This document shows positions 18,125-27,110 of a DNA stretch of 64,000 bases, piece after piece. A program made the translations under genes and the position numbers. Where the stretch lies: contig NZ_JBEOMB010000045.1 of the NCBI RefSeq assembly GCF_046000175.1, positions 10,430 to 74,429 of the forward strand, read 5' to 3'. The notes under the pieces were generated by a model. The model worked only from the letters and a program-made list of their open reading frames with translations, had not been told where the DNA came from and ran no database searches. How positions within the stretch are numbered: position 1 is the first letter of the stretch; every line of letters begins with the position of its first letter. The stretch is from Rhodoplanes sp046000175. Its GTDB lineage: Bacteria; Pseudomonadota; Alphaproteobacteria; Rhizobiales; Xanthobacteraceae.

Positions 18125-19221
18125 TCCGCGGCCTCCTGCCCGAGCGACGGACGCGCCGGAATGCCGAGCCGGTCCAGCACGGTGCGGGCGCGGTGCGCGT
18201 AGGTGTGCTCGGCGAGGACGCGGGCATGCCCGGCCACCCCGATGCGGCGCGCCGTTGCCGCGTCGAGACCGTCGAGCAGCGCGGCGACCTCGGCGCCCGA
18301 GTCGGCGACGAGAATCTCGCGCTCCGGCTCGAGAAACTGGTCGATGCCCTCCCAACGGTCGGTGATCAGGCAGGCGCCGGCGCCGGCCGCCTCGAACACG
18401 CGGGTCGGCGGCGAGAAGCCGTAGCGCGCCATGCTGGCGCGATTGATGTTGAGGGTGGCGAGCGACGAGCAGAAGAAGGCGTTGTGATCGGCGCTGCCGA
18501 CGTGACCGAGCCGGCGCACGTTCGCCGCCATCGGCTTGTCCTCCCAGCCGGCGCCGCCGAGCAGGAAGCTCCGCGCCGGCAGCCGCGCCGCGGCGCCGAG
18601 GAAGAAGTCCTCGACGCGCGCTTCGCGGTCCGGCAGGCGGTTGCCGAGAAAGCCGAGATCGCAGCGCCATTCGTCGCGCGGCGCGACCGGGTGGTGGGTG
18701 TCGGGATCGACGGCGTTGTAGATCGGCACGCAGGCGCGGGCGCCGAGCGCCGTGTAGGCGTCGACCACCGGCTCGCCGCCCCCGTAGGTGAAGACGAGAT
18801 CGTAGCGCGGGATGGCGTCGCGCAGATGATCGTTCGGGTTCGCCGCGACGGCGTCGAGCGTCGCCGGCGCGTCGACGTCCCAATAGACGCAGGCGGCGCC
18901 GGGGCGCACGGCGCTCGGCACGGCGATCTCCAGCTCGCGGTCGAAGACGCCGACGCCGCTCGCCTTGACCAGCAGATCGGCGTCGCGGCCCGCTTCGTCG
19001 AGCGCCCGGCGCCAGCCCTCGGCGGTCGCCGGGTAGACGACGACGCGCGCCCAGGCCGGGTCGGCGATGTCGCGATGCTGCTGGCGCTGATAGGCGTCGG
19101 GCTCGTAGAACACGACGTCGACGCCGTGCGCGGCGAGCGCCTTCAGGAGCCCGCGATAGTAGGTGGCCGCCCCGTTCCAGTAGGAGGAGACGAGGCTCGA
19201 TCCGAAGAAGCGCAGTCTCAT
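18121..19221 (-). CDS. CgeB-like glycosyltransferase
   Basis: A 366-residue protein of the same family: start LRFFGSSLVSSYWNGAATYY, central VYWDVDAPATLDAV, NINRASMARYGFSP, and the donor-binding segment TRVFEAAGAGACLITDRWEG. The internal VDPDTHHPV matches VDPELHRPH of its downstream neighbour. Start and stop overlap the adjacent genes by ATGA. Probably adds one sugar of the same glycan; specificity cannot be told. Confidence 0.85.
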   Translation of the reverse strand: MRLRFFGSSLVSSYWNGAATYYRGLLKALAAHGVDVVFYEPDAYQRQQHRDIADPAWARVVVYPATAEGWRRALDEAGRDADLLVKASGVGVFDRELEIAVPSAVRPGAACVYWDVDAPATLDAVAANPNDHLRDAIPRYDLVFTYGGGEPVVDAYTALGARACVPIYNAVDPDTHHPVAPRDEWRCDLGFLGNRLPDREARVEDFFLGAAARLPARSFLLGGAGWEDKPMAANVRRLGHVGSADHNAFFCSSLATLNINRASMARYGFSPPTRVFEAAGAGACLITDRWEGIDQFLEPEREILVADSGAEVAALLDGLDAATARRIGVAGHARVLAEHTYAHRARTVLDRLGIPARPSLGQEAAE

Positions 19222-20360
19222 GACACGGCGATCCTGATAAGCTCGGCGGAACGGGCCGAGGAGGCAGAGGCGAGGTCGTCGCGAACCGAGGCGACGATGT
19301 CGAAGAGTTCGGCGACGCGATGCGCGCAGGTGTGGCGGGCGCGGATCGCGGCGAGCCCCGTGCGCGCGAGCGTCTCGGCGCGGTCGCGATCGCGCAGCAC
19401 GGCGGCGAGCGCCGCCGTCATGCCGTCGCGATCGGCGACCTTCAGATAGCTGCCGTCGGGGAAGAGGCCTTCGGAGTCGTCCCAGGGCGCGCTGACCAAC
19501 GGGATGCCACAGGCGAGCGCCTCGAACATCCTGATGGTCGGGATGCCGCGCAGCGCCTCGGCATAGGGGCGGCGCGGCACATGGACGGTGACGCGGGCGC
19601 GGGCGAAGGCTTCCGGCGCGCGGTGGTTGGGGAGCCATCCTGAGTAATCGATGTCGCGTGCGGCGAGCTCGGCGCGCGCCGCCGCGGGCCAGCGCACGCC
19701 GTGCACGCGCGCCGCGAGGCCGAGCGACGCCACCGGGTCCATCAGGAAGGTCTTCAGCTCCGCATCGCGTTCGCCGTCGCCGTAATTTCCGATGAACACG
19801 AGATCCCGTTCCTTTTCGCGCGGGAGCGGCCGGAACAGGGCCGTGTCGGCGGCCTCGTGCCAGGTGAAGACACGGCGGCCCCAGCCACGCATCAGATAGA
19901 CTTGGCGCAGCACCTCGCCGAAGGCGAGCACGCCGTCATAGCCGTCGAGATCGAAGCGCCCGATCTCGTCCGGCGCCGTGACGGCCCGGTGGTGCGTGTC
20001 GTGGAAGAACAGCAGGAACCGGCCGCCGGCCGTACGGCGGGCGCCGAGCGCGGCGATCAGGCCCGGCTCGTTCCACTCGTGCGCCAGGACGAGGTCGGCG
20101 CCGTCGAGCGCGTGATCGAGATCCGGGCCGGCGGCATCGTAACGGTGAAGCCCGACGCCGGGGACGAGCACGGCCGCCGGCGCGAGCGCGTCCGGGCCGC
20201 CGTCGGCGACCGCGTTGGTGCGGCTCCAGCCGTCGGCCGGCTCGTGCACGTCGACCACGTGGCCGGTGCGCAGCAGCTCGCGCGCAATGCCGCGCAAAAA
20301 GTGCGCGTTGCCGTGGTTCCAGCAGGATTCGATCGAGTGGCAGAAGATCACGACCTTCAT
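19218..20360 (-). CDS. CgeB-like glycosyltransferase
   Basis: A 380-residue GT-B protein: start KVVIFCHSIESCWNHGNAHF, central LLFFHDTHHRAV in place of the YDIDTP segment of its paralogs, VFIGNYGDGERDAELKTF, and the donor-binding RMFEALACGIPLVSAPWDD. More diverged than the other three CgeB-like proteins, so it probably uses another acceptor or donor. Overlaps both neighbours by ATGA. Confidence 0.83.
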   Translation of the reverse strand: MKVVIFCHSIESCWNHGNAHFLRGIARELLRTGHVVDVHEPADGWSRTNAVADGGPDALAPAAVLVPGVGLHRYDAAGPDLDHALDGADLVLAHEWNEPGLIAALGARRTAGGRFLLFFHDTHHRAVTAPDEIGRFDLDGYDGVLAFGEVLRQVYLMRGWGRRVFTWHEAADTALFRPLPREKERDLVFIGNYGDGERDAELKTFLMDPVASLGLAARVHGVRWPAAARAELAARDIDYSGWLPNHRAPEAFARARVTVHVPRRPYAEALRGIPTIRMFEALACGIPLVSAPWDDSEGLFPDGSYLKVADRDGMTAALAAVLRDRDRAETLARTGLAAIRARHTCAHRVAELFDIVASVRDDLASASSARSAELIRIAVS

Positions 20361-21499
20361 GCCACGGCCTCCGGCGTCCGGGAGGCCGCGTCGATCGCCG
20401 GGCCCACGTCGCGCGCGATCAAGTCGTATTGCCTCTCGATACGGTCAGTCATGGCGTCGACCGTGTAGGTTCCGGCGCGCGCCTTCGCGGCCCGTCGCAA
20501 CGCGGCGCGCCGGACCGGGTCGGCGGCGAGTGCCGTCACCGCCGATGCGACTGCGGCCGGCTCGCCGGGCGGCACGAACACGGCGGCGCCGTCCCACAGC
20601 TCGCGCAGGGTCGGGATATCGGTGAGGACGAGGGCCGCTCCGCAGGCGGTCGCCTCGGCGATGGTGAGGCCGAACGGCTCGTAGCGCGCCGGCGCGACAA
20701 AGATCTCGGCGGCGTGCATCTCGGCGTGCAGCGCGGCCCGGTCGAGTGTGCCCAGCAGCGTGACTCCTTCCGGTGCGGTGACAGCGGTTCCGCCGTCGGG
20801 CGCCGTCGCGGCCCCGGCGATGCGGACCGGCCAGGGCAGGGTGGGTGCCGCGGCGAGCAGCGTGTCGATCCCCTTCGCCTCGTCCCACAGCCGGCCGGCG
20901 GCTAGCACGACGCGTCGGCGGGTGTGCGGCGCGAGCCGGCCTGGGAGTGTGATGCCGTTCGGAATCACGATGCCGTCGCGACGCGGCGCGTAGATCGACG
21001 TGATCAGGTCGCGGAACGCACGGGTCGGCGCGACCCACGCGTCGGCGGCGGCGAGGCCGGCCGCGACGTTGTCGCGATAGGGTCGCCAGCGCGGCGCGTC
21101 GGGCTCGCCGCCGCGGCAGGCCCGCCACCACGAGCGGACGCAGGAGTGCGCGACCACGAGGGTCGGCGCCCCGAACCGGACGGTGGCCTCGCGGAACCCG
21201 CCGAGGTGGATGATGTCGGGCGCCCACTCCTCGGCGATCGCGCCGAGAACGTCGCGGGCGCGGCCGAGGTCGTGCCCCTCCGGATCCAACCATTCGAGGG
21301 CGAGGTCGGTCGTGACGATTTCCACGCCGTCGATCCCAGCGACGCCGGCCCGCTGGCCCGGACTCGGCTCCGGCCCGAGCGTGACCAGCAGCACGTCGTG
21401 ACCACGCCTCGCGAGCGCCGCGGCGAGCGTGGACGCATAGGTCCACACGCCGCCGACGGCGTCGGCGGTCATCAGCACGCGCCGGCGCGGCAATGTCAT
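20357..21499 (-). CDS. glycosyltransferase family 4 (GT-B)
   Basis: A 380-residue retaining glycosyltransferase. The N-terminal domain has MTADAVGGVWTYASTLAAAL, the acceptor loop of GT4 enzymes. The C-terminal domain has VVLAAGRLWDEAKGIDTLL (usually GRL..KG) and the E-x7-E donor motif in PARYEPFGLTIAEATACG. It transfers a sugar from a nucleotide-sugar with retention. A short Cys/Trp-rich segment (CVRSWWRACRGG) in the middle is unusual. Overlaps both neighbours by ATGA, between the radical SAM gene and the CgeB-like run. Confidence 0.88.
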   Translation of the reverse strand: MTLPRRRVLMTADAVGGVWTYASTLAAALARRGHDVLLVTLGPEPSPGQRAGVAGIDGVEIVTTDLALEWLDPEGHDLGRARDVLGAIAEEWAPDIIHLGGFREATVRFGAPTLVVAHSCVRSWWRACRGGEPDAPRWRPYRDNVAAGLAAADAWVAPTRAFRDLITSIYAPRRDGIVIPNGITLPGRLAPHTRRRVVLAAGRLWDEAKGIDTLLAAAPTLPWPVRIAGAATAPDGGTAVTAPEGVTLLGTLDRAALHAEMHAAEIFVAPARYEPFGLTIAEATACGAALVLTDIPTLRELWDGAAVFVPPGEPAAVASAVTALAADPVRRAALRRAAKARAGTYTVDAMTDRIERQYDLIARDVGPAIDAASRTPEAVA

Positions 21500-22776
21500 G
21501 CGCAGCACTCCAGCTCGTGCAGCGGTTTCGGACGCTCCTCCTGGATGTCGCTGAAGCCGGCGAACTGGGCGAGGTACCAGGCGTGCGCGCGCTCCCAGGC
21601 GTCGTCGTCGGGCTCGCCCCACATCCTTCGGTAGTCCGGCGCGCCGGGATAGGGAAACAGCGGCACGGGATCGTTCGCCCAGACGCCGGCGGACCGCATG
21701 GTGTCGCGCCAACGCTGCACGGTCTCGTCGTCGTCCTGCGGCACCTCGATCAGGTTCGCCTGGACGAACGGGATGTGACGTTTGGCGGCGAGAAGCCGCT
21801 CGGCCAGCTCGTCGGTCGTGAGCCGGCATTTTTTCCCGAGGGCGTCGCGACCTTCCGGCGACAGGCTCTCGACGCCGGCCTCGACCGAGACGCAGCCGGC
21901 GCGGCCGAGCAGCGCGAGCTGGTCGGGCTTCCACAGGTCGATGCGGGTCTGGACGCCGAACGTCAAGCCGCGCCCGACGAGCCCGTCCAGAAGCTCCGCG
22001 TTGGGCAGGAAGATCTCGTCGATGAAGTAGACATACTCGACGCCCTGCCGCTGGAGCCGCGAAATCTCCTCCAGCACCGACGCCGCTGGGCGGCGGCGAT
22101 AGCCGTTGCGGAAGTTCTCTTTGGCGCAGAACGTGCAGTTGTAGGGACAGCCGCGCGAGGCCTCGACCTCGGCGCCGGGCCCGGTCGGCTCGGCATCGAA
22201 GCGGTGGTGATGATGCCGGTGGCGGGCGACGAAGGCATCGGGCCAGGCGAGCGGCGCCATGTCGACGAAACGCGCCGCTTGCGGGCCGCCCTGCACCCGG
22301 ATCGTCCCCGCGTCGCGATAGCAGAGGCCCGGAACTGCGTCGCGCTCGCCGGCGGCGAGACGGACCAGCGTCTCCTCGCTCTCGCCCATCACCACCACGT
22401 CGACGGCGAGCTTGGTCAGCGCGGCGCGCGGCGTGGTCGAGCCGTGCGGCCCGATCGCGACGAGAATCGGCGCGAGATCGCGCAGCACCCTCGCCGTCTC
22501 CTGCGGAACCCGAAGCTCGGGCGGCGCGCAGCGCCAGAACAGATAGGTCGGCGCCGTCGTGATCACGATCATGTCCGGCGTCATCGTCCGCACCTGATCG
22601 GTCAGATCGGCGAGCGACAGCCCGAACAGATGCGCGTCGATGATCCGCGTCTCGTGCCCGGCCGCTGCGAGAAGCTGCGCCGCGCAACCGAGCTCGATCG
22701 GCAGATGCGGCGCCCGGCAGCCGAAATAGATGCTGCCATCGTAGCGCCAGGGCGGATTGACGAGGGCGACCCGCAT
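21496..22776 (-). CDS. B12-binding radical SAM protein
   Basis: A 426-residue protein. Residues 1 to about 170 are a cobalamin-binding-like domain (VALVNPPWRYDG, then IVITTAPTYLFWRCA); the classical DxHxxG is replaced by DAHLFGLSLADL. The radical SAM domain has CPYNCTFC, with cluster ligands Cys210, Cys214 and Cys217, followed by FIDEIFLPN and GVESLSPEGRDALGK. Such enzymes often do radical methylations or rearrangements. Its place among glycosyltransferases suggests a sugar or cyclitol substrate. I recall protein-family models describing a conserved rhizobial cassette of about twelve genes containing such a protein; that needs checking. The ATG at 22776 shares one base with the upstream stop. 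Confidence 0.86.
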   Translation of the reverse strand: MRVALVNPPWRYDGSIYFGCRAPHLPIELGCAAQLLAAAGHETRIIDAHLFGLSLADLTDQVRTMTPDMIVITTAPTYLFWRCAPPELRVPQETARVLRDLAPILVAIGPHGSTTPRAALTKLAVDVVVMGESEETLVRLAAGERDAVPGLCYRDAGTIRVQGGPQAARFVDMAPLAWPDAFVARHRHHHHRFDAEPTGPGAEVEASRGCPYNCTFCAKENFRNGYRRRPAASVLEEISRLQRQGVEYVYFIDEIFLPNAELLDGLVGRGLTFGVQTRIDLWKPDQLALLGRAGCVSVEAGVESLSPEGRDALGKKCRLTTDELAERLLAAKRHIPFVQANLIEVPQDDDETVQRWRDTMRSAGVWANDPVPLFPYPGAPDYRRMWGEPDDDAWERAHAWYLAQFAGFSDIQEERPKPLHELECCA

Positions 22777-23903
22777 CACGCCACCAGGCCGCGCCGCTCG
22801 AGCTCGGCGGTCGCGTGCTCGACCTGATCGACCGCGATCTCGGTCGCGAGCCACTCGGCGAGCTCGGTCAGGCCCGTCTGGAAGTCGACCTGTGGGGCGT
22901 AGCCGAGGCGGCTGAGGCTCTTGCTCAGGTCGGCGAAGCAGTGGCGGATGTCGCCGGTGCGGAACTTTCCGGTGATGTGCGGGGCGAGGTCGCTCGCGTT
23001 CATCACGCCGGCGAGGTCGTGCGCGACCGACGTAATGGTGCGGCTCGCCCCGGAGCCCACGTTGAACACCTCGCCGACGCCCGTCTCCGTGCTCAGTGCC
23101 AGCAGGCAGGCGCGCGCGACGTCGCGCACATGAACAAAGTCCCGCCGCTGCGCGCCGTCCTCGAACACCAGCGGAGGGCGTCGGTTGAGAAGCCGTGCGG
23201 CGAAAATCGCCAGCACGCCCGTGTAGGGGTTGGACAGCGCCTGATGCGGCCCGAACACGTTGAAGAATCGCAGCGCGACGGTCGGGATGCCGTAGGCGCG
23301 GCCGGTGATCAGCGCCATGCGCTCCTGCACGTACTTGTTGAGCGCATAGATCGAGTTGAGGGCGGGGTGCTTGGTCTCCGGCGTGGGCACCGCCTCGAGC
23401 GGCGTGCCGTCGTGATCCTCGGGCTCCCAGCGGCCACGACGGAGCTGATCGGCGCTGCGGTCGGCCGGCTCGACCAGCGTGCCGTCCGGACGCCGTGCGA
23501 GGCCCTCGCCATAGACGCTCATCGACGAGGCGACGACCAGGCGCTCGACCGGCCGGCGCAGCAGCGCCTCCATCAGCACCGCGGTGCCGAGGTCGTTGGT
23601 GTCCGTGTACGAGACGATCTCGTACATGCTCTGGCCGACGCCGACGGCGGCGGCCAGATGGATCACGGCGTCGGTGTCGGCCAGCAGCTTCGACAGGACG
23701 TCGGCATCGCGGACGTCGCCGACGATCAGCTCGGACTCGGGCGAGAGGTGACGGGGCCGGCGGGCGCCGCGCGCGTCGGGGCCGTGCACCTGCGGGTCGA
23801 GGGTGTCGAGAACTCGGACCTGATCACCACGCTCGAGCAGGAGATCCGTGACATGGGACCCGATGAAACCCGCTCCCCCAGTCACCAGAACACGCCGCGC
23901 CAT
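22776..23903 (-). CDS. NAD-dependent nucleotide-sugar epimerase/dehydratase
   Basis: A 375-residue extended short-chain dehydrogenase. NAD motif VLVTGGAGFIGSHVTDLLLE; catalytic serine in VASSMSVYGEG; Tyr-Lys pair in SIYALNKYVQE; RFFNVFGPHQ follows. A segment of about 35 residues between SVYGEG and the YxxxK motif (DRSADQLRRGRWEPEDHD) is longer than in GalE, as in GDP- or dTDP-sugar 4-epimerases that accept large substrates. It provides an activated sugar for the cassette. A 103-base gap separates it from deoB upstream, so it may have its own promoter. Confidence 0.86.
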   Translation of the reverse strand: MARRVLVTGGAGFIGSHVTDLLLERGDQVRVLDTLDPQVHGPDARGARRPRHLSPESELIVGDVRDADVLSKLLADTDAVIHLAAAVGVGQSMYEIVSYTDTNDLGTAVLMEALLRRPVERLVVASSMSVYGEGLARRPDGTLVEPADRSADQLRRGRWEPEDHDGTPLEAVPTPETKHPALNSIYALNKYVQERMALITGRAYGIPTVALRFFNVFGPHQALSNPYTGVLAIFAARLLNRRPPLVFEDGAQRRDFVHVRDVARACLLALSTETGVGEVFNVGSGASRTITSVAHDLAGVMNASDLAPHITGKFRTGDIRHCFADLSKSLSRLGYAPQVDFQTGLTELAEWLATEIAVDQVEHATAELERRGLVA

Positions 23904-24006
23904 CGTCTCTCCCTTTCGTCGATCCGACGATGGGCGAACGCGACGTCCGGATCATTGTTCCTGCACGAAGGTGTGGCGGCACCGAATCGGTAAGCTGCTG
24001 GCGGAA

Positions 24007-25214
24007 TCAGCCGCGTACGTGCGGCGGCCAGGGAAGATCGAGGTGGCTCGCGACCGCTCCGGCCACGCCCGCGAAGGTCGTCAGAACACCGAGAGCCGAC
24101 CGTCCTATCCCGTAGGTCAGCACCGGGACCTGCTCGCGCGTATGATCGGTGCCCGACCAAGTCGGATCGCAGCCGTGATCCGCCGTGATCACGACGAGAT
24201 CGTCGGCGCGCAGCCGTGCGAACAGGTCCGGCAGTCCGCGGTCGAACGCCTCCAGCGCGGCGGCGTAGCCAGCGACGTCGCGACGGTGGCCGTAGAGGCT
24301 GTCGAAGTCGATGAAGTTGACGAACAGAAGCCCGCCCTCGGCGAGCGCGTCGACGCCGTCGAGCGTGCGCGCGAACAGCGCGGCGTTGCCGCTCGCCGGC
24401 CATTCCCGGCCGGTCGCACGATGGGCGAAGATGTCGCCGATCTTTCCGATCGTGATCACGTCGCGGCGTGCCGCGGTCGCAGCGTCCAGGATCGTCGGCC
24501 CCGGCGGCGGCACGGCGAAGTCCTTGCGGTTGCCGGTGCGCACGAAGTCGTTCGCCGAACTGCCGGTGAACGGTCTGGCGATCACCCGGCCGATGATCAT
24601 GGGATCGACCAGCCGGCGTGCGACGCGGCAGACGTCGTAGAGCCGCGCGAGGCCGAAAGCCTCCTCGTGGGCGGCGATCTGAAAGACACTGTCGGCCGAG
24701 GTGTAGCAGATCGGCTTGCCGGTGCGCACGTGCTCCTCGCCGAGCGTCGCGATGATCTCGGTGCCCGAGGCGTGACGGTCGCCGAGGATGCCGGGGAGGT
24801 CCGCCTCCCGACACAGCGCCGCGATCAGGTCCGGCGGAAAGCTCGGCACGCTGCTCGGGAAGTAGCCCCAGTCGAACGTCACCGGGCAGCCGGCGATCTC
24901 CCAGTGGCCGGACGGCGTGTCCTTGCCGCGCGAGGTCTCCGCCGCGCAGCCGAAGCCGCCGATCGGCGGCGTACTGCCGGCGAGCGCGGCGGGACGCGGC
25001 CGGTCGCCAGCCGGCAGGCTTCGCCGAGGCCGAGCCGGACCAGATTGGGCACCATCAACGGTCCTTCGCGAAGCCCGACGCGATCCGCGAGTCCGCGCGC
25101 GCACGCCTCGGCGATGTGGCCGACCGTGTCGGCCCCGGCATCGCCGTAGCGCGCCGCGTCCGGGGCGCCGCCGATACCGACGGAATCGAGAACCAGGAGG
25201 AACGCGCGGGCCAT
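24007..25214 (-). pseudogene. deoB: phosphopentomutase, interrupted by a one-base frameshift
   Basis: DeoB interconverts ribose-1-phosphate and ribose-5-phosphate. The first part (ARAFLLVLDSVGIGGAPDAARYGDAGADT, with the metal-site DSVG) and the rest (SRGKDTPSGHWEIAG, FIDFDSLYGHRRD, ITADHGCDPTWSGTDH) are both well conserved but lie in different frames. The switch is near 24985-24995: LGEACRLATGRVPP must join LAGSTPPIGG, and one missing G or C in a CCGCCG-GCG run explains it. With one base restored the product would be 402 residues, the normal length. All metal-ligand motifs are intact, so this is either a very recent mutation or a sequence error. It interrupts the glycan cassette on the same strand. 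Confidence 0.9.
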
Positions 25215-25380
25215 GATCTCCTCGAAACCAGCGGTGTGGCAGGTTTCCTTATAACCGATCCTCGGCTCGGCTGCTGCGGGAGGGCCGTCAGGCCGCGGCC
25301 TATCAACGAAGGCGATGACGGTCGCATTCGCCCGAGGACGGAGCGCGGGGCGCAGCGTCGGCGCGAGGGCGCTGCCGGGC

Positions 25381-26310
25381 TCAGGCTGGACAGGCGGTGA
25401 GGACAGGCCGCGGCGGCGTGCGGTGCGCCGCATAGCGCGCGATCATGGCGGCGCAGAAGTCGGCGAAGGCGCGCGGGTCGCGCGGTGCGCTCGTGTGATG
25501 CGGAACGAGACCGAGATGCTCCGGCGTGAAGCAGAACGTGACGGTCACGTCGAAGTCGGCGAGCGCCTCCATCTGGCGGTCGAACCAGGCGAGGGCATCG
25601 GGCCGGAAGCTGTCGGCCCAGGACAACCCGGTGCGCAGATAGGTGACGCCGAGCCGTTTCATCCAGGCCACCGCCTCGTCGAGCCGGTGGTCCTGGTAGT
25701 GGAACCACTGGCACAGGCCGAGCGCCGGCGTGTGGCGGGCGAAATGCTCGAGCGCCAGCTTGGGCGTGCCATCCTCGCGCAGCAGCCCCATGTCGAAATG
25801 CCGGTAATAGGACGAGCCCTCTGCCTCCTTGTGGCGGGTCGTCGCCGGCCAGGCGCGCGGCAGGTCCCAGAGACTGTACCAGTGGATGCGCGGCGCCTTG
25901 CCGACCAGCAGCTCGGCCGTGCGGTTCACGCCGAACACCTGCACCTCCTCGGCCCCGAAGGTCGAGACGCCGACCTCCGACACCCAGATCGGCAGCGACG
26001 TGACGGCGCGGAGCTCGTCGATCTTGCTCGGCCAGTCGTGAATGCTCCACAGGTTCCAGTCGAGCGGGAAGCCGTGCACGGCGACGACGTCGACGTGGTC
26101 GAGCACGCCGCGGCCGGCCAGATTGGCGATGAAGGTCGGATCGATCGGCGAGATGCCGCCGAGCACGCGCGGCAATGTTGGATCGACGGCGGCGATCGCC
26201 TTGCCCGCCAGGATCGCCATTTCGGAAAAGCGCGACCAGTCGGGGTCGATCTCCGGATCCCAATGCGACTTGTTGTTGGGCTCGTTCCAGATCATCGCGG
26301 CTTCGATCAT
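25381..26310 (-). CDS. glycoside hydrolase (beta-xylosidase-like) with permuted barrel order
   Basis: A 309-residue clan A-like glycosidase. It opens with IEAAMIWNEPNNKSHWD, where Glu10 in NEP is the expected acid/base on strand 4 of the barrel. The nucleophile is probably Glu112 in PIWVSEVGVS on strand 7. From about residue 203 the chain reads like the beginning of the same fold: DEAVAWMKRLGVTYLRTGLS, then VTVTFCFTPEHLGL (strands 1-3), ending in RDPRAFADFCAAMIARYA, which normally precedes the WNEP strand. The barrel seems circularly permuted. No signal peptide. ATGA overlap with the methyltransferase gene. Probable role: trimming or transglycosylation of a xylose-containing glycan (inference). 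Confidence 0.78.
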   Translation of the reverse strand: MIEAAMIWNEPNNKSHWDPEIDPDWSRFSEMAILAGKAIAAVDPTLPRVLGGISPIDPTFIANLAGRGVLDHVDVVAVHGFPLDWNLWSIHDWPSKIDELRAVTSLPIWVSEVGVSTFGAEEVQVFGVNRTAELLVGKAPRIHWYSLWDLPRAWPATTRHKEAEGSSYYRHFDMGLLREDGTPKLALEHFARHTPALGLCQWFHYQDHRLDEAVAWMKRLGVTYLRTGLSWADSFRPDALAWFDRQMEALADFDVTVTFCFTPEHLGLVPHHTSAPRDPRAFADFCAAMIARYAAHRTPPRPVLTACPA

Positions 26311-27110
26311 GACGGCGGTCGGGCTCCGAGGTTGGGGAGCTCCGCCGCGGCGCCGGCATCGGGCGCGGTGCAGCGGCAGAGGAAGACTTCCGGCTCGGGA
26401 TGCGCCGCGACCACGAAGCCGGCGCTGCGCAGCATCGCCTCGACGCAGGCGCGGTTCGGCACCCACCAGTTGGTCGGGTCGCCGGCGTAACGCTGCTCGA
26501 CGAAATGAAGCTTGGGCCAGCCCGGATCGTCGAACTGCTCGGCCTGCCAGAAGTCGTAATCCGCCGCCGCCTCGAACACGTCCGTGCTGCCGCGCTGCAT
26601 CGACTGGAAGAGCAGAAGATCACGGGCGGCGTGGGTTCTGATCAGATCGAGCGCCAGAAGCGGGTGGCGCAGGTGATACAGCACGCCCATGAAGATCACG
26701 AGATCGAAGGTCTCGCCGATCGCGCCGACCTCGTAGACAGACAAGCGGCGAAACTCGATGTCGGCATCCAGCACCTCGGCGGCGAAGCGTGCCTGCGCCA
26801 GATAGTCCTCGTCCGAGTCGATGCCGAGCACGCGGGCGGCGCCGCGGCGCTTCATCTCGATCGAATAAAAACCGCCGTTGCAGCCGATGTCGAGCACGCT
26901 CTTGCCGGTCAAGTCGTCGGGCAGCGCGTGCACGAAGTTCCTCCACTTCACGGCCGGATAATCGCCGAGGAAGTGATCTGGCGCGGTTCGTACACCATGG
27001 AGATCGAGATTGTGGAACCACGGCCCGAGCGCTCTTGCGCGGGCCGCGATGGCGTCGCGGGACAGACGCCGCGTCGGGCGGAGCGCGGCCGTCGATCCGG
27101 TCTGGGTCAT
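26307..27110 (-). CDS. SAM-dependent methyltransferase (CmoB-like)
   Basis: A 267-residue class I methyltransferase. Residues 28-62 (WFHNLDLHGVRTAP and KWRNFVHALPDDL) resemble the substrate part of the CmoB family; the SAM motif is SVLDIGCNGGFYSIEM, followed by VLGIDSDEDYLAQA and IFMGVLYHLRHP. CmoB itself acts on tRNA wobble uridine, but this position inside a sugar cassette suggests methylation or carboxymethylation of a sugar or lipid intermediate. Overlaps both neighbouring genes by ATGA. Confidence 0.85.
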   Translation of the reverse strand: MTQTGSTAALRPTRRLSRDAIAARARALGPWFHNLDLHGVRTAPDHFLGDYPAVKWRNFVHALPDDLTGKSVLDIGCNGGFYSIEMKRRGAARVLGIDSDEDYLAQARFAAEVLDADIEFRRLSVYEVGAIGETFDLVIFMGVLYHLRHPLLALDLIRTHAARDLLLFQSMQRGSTDVFEAAADYDFWQAEQFDDPGWPKLHFVEQRYAGDPTNWWVPNRACVEAMLRSAGFVVAAHPEPEVFLCRCTAPDAGAAAELPNLGARPPS

